Source: Actinoplanes sp. N902-109 (GTDB lineage: Bacteria; Actinomycetota; Actinomycetes; Mycobacteriales; Micromonosporaceae). From it: a stretch of 64,000 nt of DNA. Both the position numbers and the translations under genes were made by a program. The notes under the pieces are model-generated. The model was not told the origin of the DNA. It made no database searches and worked only from the letters and a program-made list of their open reading frames with translations. Location of the stretch: NCBI RefSeq assembly GCF_000389965.1, contig NC_021191.1, positions 2,853,501-2,917,500 on the forward strand, written 5' to 3'. Of the stretch, positions 1-8,618 are shown one piece after another. Position 1 is the first letter of the stretch. Each line of letters opens with the position of its first letter.

Positions 1-2
1 CC

Positions 3-2366
3 GCGTGGCGCCACGGCGACGAGGTCTTCGCCGAGGTAACCCTGCCCGAGGGCACCGAACCCGGCACCCATGTCCTGCATCCACAGTTGATCGATTCGGC
101 CCTGTCAACTCAATCCGTCACCGGTCTGCTGCCGCTGACCTGGAACGGCGTGACGGTCCACGCGACCGGCGCCGCCGCGGCCCGCGTCCGGCTCGCCCCG
201 GTGTCGCCGGCATCCTCGGGTGCTCCGGCTTCCCCGGGGTTGTCAGGGTCATCGGCGTCCTCGGGTCTCCCGGTGTCGTCGGGGGAGGGGCTGTCCGTCA
301 CCCTCGCCGACGCAGCCGGTGGCCGCATCGCCACGATCGACGCGGTGACCTTCGCCCCGGCCCCCGCCGCCATCGACTCCGCCCAGCAGGACACCCTGTT
401 CACCGTCGACTGGACCCCGGTCACCGCCAGCGCGGAACCGGGCCGCCGCTGGGCGATCCTGGGCCCCGACGCCGGCCTGGCAATCCCCGACGCCGTCTCC
501 TACGGCGACCTGGAGGGGCTGACCGCCGCCGTACAAGCCGGTGCCACCGAACCGGACGTCCTCGTCACCAGCGTTCCCCACCACACCGACGCCGACGCCT
601 CGCTGGCCCAGGACAACGCGCTGCGCGTGCTGCACCTGATCCAGACCTGGCTGAACACCGCCACCCTCACCAACACCCGCCTGCTCGTGGTGACCGAACG
701 CGCCGACACCAACCTCGCCGCGGCGGCCGTCACGGGCCTGGTGCGATCGGCCGCCGGCGAACACCCCGACCGCATCCTCCTCGCCAACGTCGACGCCCTG
801 CCGACCGCGGGCCCCGGCATCCAGGCCGGAACCGCCCTGGGCGAGCCGGAATTCGCCGTCCGTGACGAGCAGCTGTTCGTACCCCGCCTCGTCCGCGCCG
901 CCCCGCTCGCCGCCGCGCCCGTTGCGGCCGCGCCGTCGGAATCGGCTGCACCCGTTGCGTCACCAGCGTTCTCGGGATCGGCCACGCCCGTCGCCGCTCC
1001 CGCGTCGGCGGTAGCCTCCGGCAGCGACGGCGTCGTGCTCATCACCGGCGCCTCCGGAGCCCTCGGCGGCACCGTGGCCCGCCACCTCGCCGAGACCGGC
1101 CGCGCCCGCGAGGAGTTCCTGCTGTCCCGCCGCGGCCCCCAAGCCCCCGGCACAGCCACCCTCGCCGCCGCGCTCGCCGGCCAAGGCACCACCGCCCACG
1201 TGTACGCCTGCGACGCCGCCGACCGCACCCAGCTCGCCGCCGTCGTGGCCGGCAAACCCCTCACCGGCGTCGTCCACACCGCAGCCGTTCTCGACGACGG
1301 CGTCATCGACGCGCTGACCCCCGACCGGCTGCAGCGGGTCCTGCGCCCCAAGGTTGACCCGGCCTGGCATCTGCACGAGTTGACCCGACACCTGACGCTC
1401 GACACGTTCACGCTGTTCTCGTCCATCGCCGGCGTCATCGGCAACGCGGGCCAAGCCGCCTACGCCGCGGCCAACACGTTCCTCGACACCCTGGCCGCTC
1501 ACCGCCGTGAGCAGGGTCTGCCCGCGGTCTCCCTGGCCTACGGCCCCTGGGAAAGCGGCATGGCCGGCACCCTCGCCGACGCGGAACGCCAGCGCATGAC
1601 CCGCCAAGGCCTTCGCCCCCTGTCCACCACCGAAGGCCTCGCCCTTCTCGACATCGCCACCGCGTCAGCGGTGCCCCCGCTTGACGCGCAAACACAGCCC
1701 TCGGGTACGGAGACTGCGCCGCTGCTCGTAGCGGCCAGGCTCGACCTGCCCGCGCTGCGGCGTCCCGGCAGCACCGTGCCGGCCCTGTTGACCAGCCTGG
1801 TCCGGCCCGGCCGCCGAGCCGCCGGTCAGGTCACCGCCCAGGCCGCCAAGAACCTCACCAACCGCCTGGCCATGCTGCCCGCCGCCGAACGCCGGAACGA
1901 GATCCTGACGGTGGTCCTGACCCAGGCGGCCCTGGTCCTCGGCCTGCCCGGCCCAGCCGCCATCGACCCGCAGCGCTACTTCCGCCAGCTCGGTTTCGAC
2001 TCGCTCACCGCGCTCGAGGTGCGCAACCGGATCAGCGACGCCGTAGGCATGCGCCTGCCCACCGGCCTGGTGTTCGACTACCCGACCCCGGCCGTGCTGT
2101 CCGAGTACCTGAGCGACCGCATCGCCGATCAGGACGTCGACTACCAGCCGGTCCTTAACGAACTCGACAAGCTCGAAAGCCTGCTGGCCGCCGTCGCGCA
2201 CCACCGCGGCCGCAAAACAGCGATCATCGCGCGCCTCGACGCGATCGCCGACGGTTTCCGCGACGGATCCGCCGACCAGAAGCCCGCCGACGGCGACGAC
2301 GAGGACATCGCCACGGCAACCGACGACGAGATCTTCGACCTGATCGACAAAGAGCTCAGCCTCTGA
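3..2366 (+). CDS. Modular type I polyketide synthase, C-terminal part (DH remnant-KR-ACP-docking tail); 5' end outside window
   Basis: The frame is open from base 3, so the gene starts upstream of the window. Visible order: second half of a dehydratase-type double-hotdog domain (HPQLIDSA, visible residues 26-33), a ketoreductase (TGASGAL near 345, active-site Ser near 474, Tyr 487), an ACP (LGFDSL, phosphopantetheine Ser 667) and an acidic helical tail after about 710 that resembles a C-terminal docking domain. The KR has the LDD motif (AVLDDG) and YAAAN at the Tyr, which in the Caffrey scheme marks a B-type KR giving a D-configured hydroxyl. No thioesterase follows, so the chain is probably passed to another protein. 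Ala/Ser/Pro-rich inserts interrupt the DH (about bases 190-290) and the KR structural region (about 895-1020). It lies 116 bp before an NRPS gene on the same strand. Substrate and product cannot be read from this fragment. Confidence 0.95.
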   Translation, partial: AWRHGDEVFAEVTLPEGTEPGTHVLHPQLIDSALSTQSVTGLLPLTWNGVTVHATGAAAARVRLAPVSPASSGAPASPGLSGSSASSGLPVSSGEGLSVTLADAAGGRIATIDAVTFAPAPAAIDSAQQDTLFTVDWTPVTASAEPGRRWAILGPDAGLAIPDAVSYGDLEGLTAAVQAGATEPDVLVTSVPHHTDADASLAQDNALRVLHLIQTWLNTATLTNTRLLVVTERADTNLAAAAVTGLVRSAAGEHPDRILLANVDALPTAGPGIQAGTALGEPEFAVRDEQLFVPRLVRAAPLAAAPVAAAPSESAAPVASPAFSGSATPVAAPASAVASGSDGVVLITGASGALGGTVARHLAETGRAREEFLLSRRGPQAPGTATLAAALAGQGTTAHVYACDAADRTQLAAVVAGKPLTGVVHTAAVLDDGVIDALTPDRLQRVLRPKVDPAWHLHELTRHLTLDTFTLFSSIAGVIGNAGQAAYAAANTFLDTLAAHRREQGLPAVSLAYGPWESGMAGTLADAERQRMTRQGLRPLSTTEGLALLDIATASAVPPLDAQTQPSGTETAPLLVAARLDLPALRRPGSTVPALLTSLVRPGRRAAGQVTAQAAKNLTNRLAMLPAAERRNEILTVVLTQAALVLGLPGPAAIDPQRYFRQLGFDSLTALEVRNRISDAVGMRLPTGLVFDYPTPAVLSEYLSDRIADQDVDYQPVLNELDKLESLLAAVAHHRGRKTAIIARLDAIADGFRDGSADQKPADGDDEDIATATDDEIFDLIDKELSL

Positions 2367-2482
2367 ACCCCCACCCGGGCACCTCCTCGGCGGGAACCGG
2401 TAAGCGGCCGGCGGCACCAGCAGCCGCAGCAGGTCTGTGGTCGATTCACTTGATGACTTGAGTCTCCTGACGACGAGGCTCT

Positions 2483-4771
2483 GTGAAGAAGGGCGGCGCC
2501 GTGATGACTCCGGCCGACATTGCCGACTCCGATCTGTGGTGCGCGCTGCCCGAGCCGGACCAGCCGACGTTCGCCGCGGACCGCGCCGGCCGCGCCCTGC
2601 AGCCCGGCCTCGGCACGGCCGTGCGGGCGCTGGCCACGAGAAGCGGCGTGACCGAGGCGGCGGTGCACCTGGCCGCGTACCTCATCCTGCTGGATGCCCA
2701 CGGCGTGCCGTGCGTCGATCGCGGCGAACGGGTCAGCGGCCTGATCGCGCGGTGCGACAGCACCGGCAACCCCTCGAAGCGGTACGTCTTCGGCGCGGGC
2801 GAGGTCCGCTTCGACACCACCCTCGTGTTGACCGTCAATGGTGACGCCGTCGAGTTGCGGTATCGGGTCGAGTTGATCCACCAGGTCGACGCCGAGCTGC
2901 TGCTGGCGCGCTACGAGACGGTGCTGACAGCGATCACCGCCGACCCCGGGGTCAGCGTTGCGGAGGTGCCGGCGTGGAGCGCCCGCGACCATGAGGTCAT
3001 CAGCGCAGCCAACGACACGGCACAGCCGGTGCGGCCTCGATCAATGCTGGAGCGGGTGCAGCACGTCGTGCGGACCACTCCCGACGCGATCGCCGTCGTG
3101 GAGGGCGACCGCAGCGTCACCTACCGCCAGCTCTGGAACGCCGCCCACGAGATCGCCGCCCTGATCCGCGGCAACCGGAGCGGACCGGCGGATGTGGTCG
3201 CGGTGGCCCTCCCGCGCAGCGCCGAGCTGGTCGCCGCCGTGCTGGGCATCTGGCTGACCGGCGCGGCGTACGTCCCCATCGACGCGGCCCACCCGGAGGA
3301 CCGCATCCGCTACCAGCTCGCCGACTCAGGGGCGAACCTGCTGCTGGCCACCGCCGACCTGGTCCACTTCGCCACCGAGGAGCGCCACGTCCTCGTCCCA
3401 CCGGCGGTGCAGGACGCCCCGCAGATCCCGGCCACCGGCCCGGTGACCGTGGATCCCGCAGCCTGCGCCTACCTGATCTACACCTCGGGCTCCACCGGCC
3501 GTCCCAAGGGCACCCGGATCCACCACGAGGCCCTCGCCAACCTCGCCGCCCACTTCGCCGATCAGTTGACCGCACGCGTCGGCGACTCGATGCTGTGGAT
3601 GACGACGTTCGCGTTCGACATGTCCGGGGTGGAGCTGTTCGTGCCGCTGGCCTCGGGCGGGCGGCTCGTGCCCGCACCCGACGCCGTACGCACCGACGGC
3701 CGCGTCCTGCGCGAGCTGGTGGAGCGGCACGACGTCCGGTTCGTGCAGGCCACCCCCACGACGTGGCGGCTCGTGCTGGACCGCGTCGAGGGCTGTCTGC
3801 GCGGGCGCACCGTGCTGTCCGGCGGCGAGGTCGTGCCGGCCTGGCTGGCGCAGCGCCTGGTCGCCGCGGGCGCCGAGTTCCACCACTGCTACGGGCCCAC
3901 CGAGACCACGATCTGGTCGACGTCGCGGGTCATCACCGACGCCTCGCAGGCCCGCCTGGACGTCGGCCCGCCGATTCGCAACACCCAGGTGTTCGTCCGC
4001 GACGAGCACGGCCGTGACCTGCCCATCGGCGTGCGCGGCGAACTCTGCATCGCCGGCGTGGGCGTCGCCCTGGGCTATCACGACCGCCCCGACCTCAACG
4101 CGCAACGCTTCGGCGAGCACGAGACCTACGGCCGGTTCTACCGTACGGGTGACGTGGCCCGCTGGCGTGTCGACGGCACGCTTGACCTGTTCGGTCGTAG
4201 TGACCGTCAAGTCAAGTTGCGCGGCAACCGCATCGAGCTCGGCGAGATCGAGGCCGTCCTGCTCGCCCATCCCCAGGTCGACGCGGCCGCCGTCATCATG
4301 ATCGGCGACCCGAGCGCGGATGCCGTACTGGTCGGATGTCTGGAGTCGGCAAGCGGTCCGATCACCATTGAGAGCGTCTGGACCCTGGCCCGCGCCCAAC
4401 TGTCCAAGGCCATGCTCCCGGGCGACCTGGTCGCGGTCGACGCCCTGCCCATCAACGGCAGCGGCAAAGTCGACTACCCGGCCCTCGAACGCCTGCTCGC
4501 CGATCGCCGCGTCCAGCGCGCGGAACCGGCCGCCGCCGCCGACCTGGTCGACGTGCTCACCACCCTCTGGGCCAAGCTGCTGCAACGCGATGACGTCACC
4601 GCCGAGACCAATTTCTTCGAGTACGGCGGCAGTTCGATGCTCGCGGCCTGGGCACTCCAGGAGGTGCAGAATCTGACCGGCGTCTCGCTCGCGCTCAACG
4701 AGATCTTCGAACGCCCGACCCCCCGATCCCTCGCCACCCACGTCCTCGCCACCGCCCCCGCAACCTCCTGA
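2483..4771 (+). CDS. NRPS protein: vestigial condensation domain, adenylation domain, peptidyl carrier domain
   Basis: It activates an amino (or similar) acid as the adenylate and loads it on its own carrier domain. Residues 1-170 resemble only the C-terminal part of a condensation domain; no HHxxxDG is present. The adenylation domain has A3 (YTSGSTGRPKGT, near 332), A4 (FDMSGVE), A5 (CYGPTET), A8 (YRTGDVARW; RGNRIELGEIE) and A10 (NGSGKVD, Lys near 657). The PCP has FFEYGGSSM (Ser near 718). A by-eye specificity code is D-M-V-A-L-G-C-I-W-K, which I cannot assign to a substrate. The GTG at 2483 is the longest start; GTG 2501 or ATG 2504 behind AAGGG at 2488 is at least as likely. There is no thioesterase or second module. 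With the PKS before it, this suggests a hybrid line ending in an amino-acid unit, or a stand-alone loading protein. Confidence 0.93.
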   Translation: MKKGGAVMTPADIADSDLWCALPEPDQPTFAADRAGRALQPGLGTAVRALATRSGVTEAAVHLAAYLILLDAHGVPCVDRGERVSGLIARCDSTGNPSKRYVFGAGEVRFDTTLVLTVNGDAVELRYRVELIHQVDAELLLARYETVLTAITADPGVSVAEVPAWSARDHEVISAANDTAQPVRPRSMLERVQHVVRTTPDAIAVVEGDRSVTYRQLWNAAHEIAALIRGNRSGPADVVAVALPRSAELVAAVLGIWLTGAAYVPIDAAHPEDRIRYQLADSGANLLLATADLVHFATEERHVLVPPAVQDAPQIPATGPVTVDPAACAYLIYTSGSTGRPKGTRIHHEALANLAAHFADQLTARVGDSMLWMTTFAFDMSGVELFVPLASGGRLVPAPDAVRTDGRVLRELVERHDVRFVQATPTTWRLVLDRVEGCLRGRTVLSGGEVVPAWLAQRLVAAGAEFHHCYGPTETTIWSTSRVITDASQARLDVGPPIRNTQVFVRDEHGRDLPIGVRGELCIAGVGVALGYHDRPDLNAQRFGEHETYGRFYRTGDVARWRVDGTLDLFGRSDRQVKLRGNRIELGEIEAVLLAHPQVDAAAVIMIGDPSADAVLVGCLESASGPITIESVWTLARAQLSKAMLPGDLVAVDALPINGSGKVDYPALERLLADRRVQRAEPAAAADLVDVLTTLWAKLLQRDDVTAETNFFEYGGSSMLAAWALQEVQNLTGVSLALNEIFERPTPRSLATHVLATAPATS

Positions 4772-4786
4772 CCCGTCCCCCCACGG

Positions 4787-4834
4787 CGTGAGCCCCTTCA
4801 GCGACCAACCATTTGGTCACCGAGGGGGCTCACG
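4787..4834. terminator. Convergent hairpin terminator after the NRPS gene
   Basis: Outer arms CGTGAGCCCC (4787-4796) and GGGGCTCACG (4825-4834) pair perfectly, and an inner GACCAA/TTGGTC stem sits in the loop. It lies between the NRPS stop (4771) and the end of the opposite-strand ABC ATPase gene (4914), so it can serve both directions. Confidence 0.8.
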
Positions 4835-4913
4835 TCGTGCACGGGCTCAGGCTGCTGCGGGAAACGGGCGCCGTCACACAGGCGCGTACGGAAGGCATCC
4901 CACCGAACCGGCG

Positions 4914-5579
4914 CTACAACCGCGTACGAAAGGCCGCCCGCAGCATCGGGTCGGCGCGGATCTCATCGCCCACCGCACCCGGCGTACCAGTCACCAGAAT
5001 GCGCCCGTCGCACAGCAGCGCCACCCGGTCGCACAACCGTTCCACATCATCGAGCGACTGCGTTCCCAGCAGCACCGCCGCCCCGCCCTTGCGCAGCGAT
5101 TCGATGGTGGACCAGGTGTCCTGGCGGGAGTGGGGGCCCAGCCCGGCGGTGACGTCGTCGAAGACCACCACCTGCGGGATACCGGCCAGCGACAGGTTCG
5201 CTGTGATGTGCTCGCCCACCACGCCGGCGGTGTCGGCCAGCCGGCGCCAGGCGGCCGGGTCGCGATAGAAGGAGTTGTACAGCGTCAGCGTCTCGGCGAG
5301 TTGCTGCGCGTTCGGCGCCTCGGCGCCGGTCAGCCAGCCGGCGAGCCGGCGGGTGACGTCGGCCCGGTCCAGGCGGGGGTCGGCGCCGAGCACCTCGATG
5401 TCGCCGGCGTCGCGGCTGCGCAGGCCGGTGAGGCATTCCAGGATGGTGGTCTTGCCGGCGCCGGCCGGACCGAGCAGGCCGAATATCTCGCTCTCGGCGA
5501 CGCTGAAGGAAACGTCATCGACGGCGGCGTGGTCGCCGAGCCTCTTGACGAGGTGCCGTACGTCGATCACTGCGGACAT
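4914..5579 (-). CDS. Degenerate ABC transporter ATPase, signature motif missing
   Basis: About 221 residues, like the ATPase subunit of DrrA-type drug exporters. Walker A is intact (GPAGAGKTT, residues 37-45). The segment expected to hold LSGGQ and the following helix is missing: the protein runs from HITANLS straight to AGIPQVVVFDD (about 124-142), and the catalytic Glu after Walker B is Asp (FDD). It therefore probably binds ATP but hydrolyses it poorly, or needs a partner. No membrane subunit is adjacent. Start: ATG 5579 behind GGAAGG; a longer frame reaches 5627 but has no better ribosome site. It is transcribed away from the MMPL gene, sharing a 470-bp upstream region. The internal loss looks like a clean in-frame deletion, since the frame continues normally to the C-terminus. 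Confidence 0.82.
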   Translation of the reverse strand: MSAVIDVRHLVKRLGDHAAVDDVSFSVAESEIFGLLGPAGAGKTTILECLTGLRSRDAGDIEVLGADPRLDRADVTRRLAGWLTGAEAPNAQQLAETLTLYNSFYRDPAAWRRLADTAGVVGEHITANLSLAGIPQVVVFDDVTAGLGPHSRQDTWSTIESLRKGGAAVLLGTQSLDDVERLCDRVALLCDGRILVTGTPGAVGDEIRADPMLRAAFRTRL

Positions 5580-6049
5580 GGCTGAATTCCTTCCCTGGCC
5601 GGGCGGCATAGAAGAAAGCTCAACCATTAGTCACGGCGAGACTTTGCCCGGAGATGATCGGCAGGCCGATATAACTGACGACTATAGCGGAAATGGCGCC
5701 CGAAAGGGACACCGAATACTGCCCCCAATTGACAGTTCTGGTATCGCTGTTGCAAGGTTACCGGCAGTGACGAGCGCTGCGGTATCCGGCTGGCTCCACC
5801 ATGCCAGGGTCCGCCCAGCTCCCGGATCCGGTGGGCCTGGACCCACTCTTGCTGCCCACTTCCTGCCACCTGAACACCGATCTGTGCGTTCACCAGGGGA
5901 AATGGGTTACCCGAGGGTATTCGAACGCGGTTGCCAGTGCCCGGCCATGGGTGTACCCCTTTTCTACGGGGCCCGCGAGATCTGTTTTCCGGTGCTTCTC
6001 GCGCGGAGTTCAAATGCGCAACTCACGTTTCGATCAGAGGGGTATCCCG
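5580..6049. promoter_or_regulatory. Divergent intergenic region with one copy of the GGTATCCGGCTG word
   Basis: No gene is seen in these 470 bp between the ABC ATPase (-) and the MMPL exporter (+). The 12-bp word GGTATCCGGCTG lies at 5781-5792. The same word occurs as an inverted pair upstream of the ABC exporter operon at 12.9 kb. A TTGACA at about 5724 could be a -35 box, but no convincing -10 was found. Confidence 0.45.
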
Positions 6050-8575
6050 ATGGCTCGCTTCCTACCCTGGCGCCGGCGCACCCGCCCGGTGGCCACCGAC
6101 CGGTTCGCCGTCTGGCTGCGCCGGCTGCGCTGGCCCGTCGTGCTCGGCTGGCTGCTGCTCACCGTGTTCCTCAGCCCGGTGGGCGACAAGCTGGGCACCG
6201 TCACCAACGACACCCCGGCGTCCTACCTGCCCAAGTCGGCGTCCTCGACGCGGGTCGCCGAGATCGACGCGGCGGCGGCCGGGGGCAAGGACAAGCCGCA
6301 GACCGACGACATGATCGTGGTCGTCGAGCGCAAAGGTGGATTGACCGCACAGGACTCGACGACGGTCACGGCGATCCGGGCGGCGGTCAACGGCCTTGCC
6401 GGTACGGTCGACGGGCTCAGCGCCCCGGGGGACGTCACCGTCTCGGACGACAAACAGGCGGCAGTGTTCGGCGCGACCGTCACCGCCTCGCAGAAGGAGA
6501 TCTCCGAGAAGGACATCGACGCGGTCAAGGCGGTGCGCGACGCGGTCGGCAAGGCCGCCGGGTCGGCGCAGGGCCTCACGGTCGCGGTCACCGGTGCGGC
6601 GGCATCCACCGCGGACAGCGGTGAGAACACCGAGACCGATCTGCTGCTGACCGGCGTGGTCATCGTCGGTGTGGTGCTGCTGCTCGTCTACCGCAGCCCG
6701 GTGCTGTGGCTCTTCCCGCTGATCGGTGCCATCGGTGCCATCAACGTCGGACAGGCCCTGGCGTACGGCGTCGCCAGCGCGGGCTTCACGGTCAGCTCGC
6801 TCTCGTCGTACATCTTGATCGTGTTGATCTTCGGCGCGGGTTGCGACTATGCGTTGCTGTTGACGCACCGCTATCGCGAGGAGCTGTCGCGGCACGCGCT
6901 GCCGGAGGAGGCGATGGCCGAGACGCTGCGCCGCACCTTCCCGACGCTGCTGGCCTCGGCCGGCACCGTGATGGCCGGCATGCTCTGCCTGCTCGCGGCC
7001 GGTTCGGGCGCCCTGCGCAGCCTCGGCCCCGTCGGCGTGGTGGGCATCTTCGCCGCCCTGATCGCCCAGATCACCTTCACCCCGGCGCTGTTCCTGCTGT
7101 TCGGCCGGGTCATCTTCTGGCCGCTGGTGCCACGGCAGGGCAAGCAGGGCCACGAGGAGTCGCGGGTCTGGTCACGTATCGGCCAGGGCGTGAGCCGTCG
7201 TCCGCGGCTGGTATCGGCGCTGGCCGTGGTGGCCCTGCTCGCCGCGTGCGCCGGGCTGTTCTCGTTGAAGCTGACCAGTGACCCGCTGAACAACGTACGC
7301 GGCAACCCGGGCAGTGTGGTGGGTTCGCGGGTGCTCGGCGAGCACTTCCCGGTCGGCATCTCGTACCCGCTGCAGGTCCTCACCCCGCCGGAGCAGGCCA
7401 ACGCTGCCCTCGCAGTCGCCAAGGCCACGCCCAATGTCGCCTCCGCCGAGCAGGGCGAGCCGGTGCAGGGCTGGTCGAGCATCGGGGTCGTGCTGTCGGT
7501 CTCGCCGTTCGGTGACAAGTCCTGGAACACCATCAAGCAGCTGCGCGCCGATCTGGCCGGCCCGGCACCGGGCGCGCTGGTCGGCGGCTACCCCGCGGTG
7601 CAGTACGACTCGCAGAAGCAGGCGCAGCACGACGCCATGCTGGTGATCCCGCTGGTGCTGCTGGTCATCCTGCTGGTGATCGCGCTGCTGCTGCGTGCGG
7701 TGGTGGCCCCGGTGGTGCTGGTGCTCACCACCGCGCTCAGCTTCGCTGCCGCGTTCGGCCTGTCCAGTCTGTTGTGGGACAAGGCGTTCGGCTTCGCCGG
7801 CATCGACCCGAGCATCCCCATCTACATCTTCGTGTTCCTGGTGGCGCTGGGCGTCGACTACAACATCTTCCTCGGCGCCCGCATCCGTGAGGAGTCGCGC
7901 CGGATGGGTACGCCGCGCGGCACTCTGCACGGCCTGAGTGTCACCGGCGGCGTCATCACGGCCGCGGGCATCGTGCTCGCCGCGTCGTTCGCCGCGCTCG
8001 CGCAGCTGCCGAGCGTCCAGCTCACCGAGATCGGTACGTCGGTCGCGCTGGGCATCATGCTCGACACCCTGCTCGTACGAACGGTGCTCGTCCCCGCGTC
8101 GATCCTCATCCTGGGCGAGAAGTCCTGGTGGCCCTCCCGCCCCAAGCCCCTCACCGATGCGGCCCCTGAGCCCGCCGCCGGAGCGGCCCCTGAGCCCGCC
8201 GCCGGAGCGGCCCCTGAGCCCGCCGCCGGAGCAACCCCGGAGCCGGCCGCCGGAGCAACCCCTGAGCCCGCCGCCGGGGCAGCCCCCGAGCCGGCCGCCG
8301 GCTCCGCTGCCGACCCGGCTGCGGCATCAGCCCGAGCGGCGGTCGCCGAGCCGACTGCCAAGACAGTCGCCCAGCCGGATGCCGAGGCCGCGCAGCCGGT
8401 CGGCAAGACGGCGGACAAAGAGCAGGAAGCTGACACCGCTGTCCGCCCGGAGCCCGAAGTCGTGCAGCCGGCCCGCAAGAAGGCAGGAAAGAAGGCGAAG
8501 AAGAAGACCCCGGACCAGGAGCCGGAGAAGACCCCGGCGGGTGCAACTGCCGAGAACACCCAGTCGAACGTCTGA
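6050..8575 (+). CDS. MMPL/RND-family membrane exporter
   Basis: 841 residues. The two-fold MMPL architecture is clear: an N-terminal helix (WPVVLGWLLL), a first extracytoplasmic domain, five helices, then the second half with the same layout. The two proton-relay Asp-Tyr pairs typical of MmpL3-like pumps are present (GAGCDYALLL and GVDYNIFL). After the last helix comes a soluble C-terminal tail with six 8-residue repeats and a Lys-rich end. Start: ATG 6050 with AGAGGGG 7 nt upstream; the frame is open further upstream without a ribosome site. The family exports lipids, siderophores or natural products using proton flow. Next to PKS/NRPS genes, export of the cluster product is a reasonable inference. 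It ends 44 bp before a convergent gene, with a terminator between. Confidence 0.92.
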   Translation: MARFLPWRRRTRPVATDRFAVWLRRLRWPVVLGWLLLTVFLSPVGDKLGTVTNDTPASYLPKSASSTRVAEIDAAAAGGKDKPQTDDMIVVVERKGGLTAQDSTTVTAIRAAVNGLAGTVDGLSAPGDVTVSDDKQAAVFGATVTASQKEISEKDIDAVKAVRDAVGKAAGSAQGLTVAVTGAAASTADSGENTETDLLLTGVVIVGVVLLLVYRSPVLWLFPLIGAIGAINVGQALAYGVASAGFTVSSLSSYILIVLIFGAGCDYALLLTHRYREELSRHALPEEAMAETLRRTFPTLLASAGTVMAGMLCLLAAGSGALRSLGPVGVVGIFAALIAQITFTPALFLLFGRVIFWPLVPRQGKQGHEESRVWSRIGQGVSRRPRLVSALAVVALLAACAGLFSLKLTSDPLNNVRGNPGSVVGSRVLGEHFPVGISYPLQVLTPPEQANAALAVAKATPNVASAEQGEPVQGWSSIGVVLSVSPFGDKSWNTIKQLRADLAGPAPGALVGGYPAVQYDSQKQAQHDAMLVIPLVLLVILLVIALLLRAVVAPVVLVLTTALSFAAAFGLSSLLWDKAFGFAGIDPSIPIYIFVFLVALGVDYNIFLGARIREESRRMGTPRGTLHGLSVTGGVITAAGIVLAASFAALAQLPSVQLTEIGTSVALGIMLDTLLVRTVLVPASILILGEKSWWPSRPKPLTDAAPEPAAGAAPEPAAGAAPEPAAGATPEPAAGATPEPAAGAAPEPAAGSAADPAAASARAAVAEPTAKTVAQPDAEAAQPVGKTADKEQEADTAVRPEPEVVQPARKKAGKKAKKKTPDQEPEKTPAGATAENTQSNV
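8159..8302 (+). repeat. Six tandem 24-bp repeats in the MMPL C-terminus
   Basis: Six in-frame copies of a 24-nt unit encode A(A/T)PEPAAG. The first three copies are nearly identical in DNA. The repeats sit after the last membrane helix, so the tail is probably a flexible Pro/Ala-rich linker. Copy number is likely to vary between strains through slippage. Confidence 0.95.
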
Positions 8576-8586
8576 GCGCACGACAA

Positions 8587-8615
8587 GGATGGCCCCGGCA
8601 CTCCCGGGGCCATCC
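8587..8615. terminator. Convergent hairpin terminator
   Basis: Perfect 12-bp stem: GGATGGCCCCGG (8587-8598) pairs with CCGGGGCCATCC (8604-8615) over a 5-nt loop. It sits in the 43 bp between the MMPL stop and the opposite-strand methyltransferase stop. Confidence 0.9.
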
Positions 8616-8618
8616 GGC

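Noticed and set aside
500..1607. Long minus-strand frames opposite the PKS gene
   Set aside because: They are GC-bias shadows: Arg/Gly/Ala-rich, no motif, no ribosome site, while the plus frame carries clear KR and ACP domains.
4813..5585. Plus-strand ORFs opposite the ABC ATPase
   Set aside because: No motifs, no ribosome sites, and they run through the Walker A region of the real gene on the other strand.
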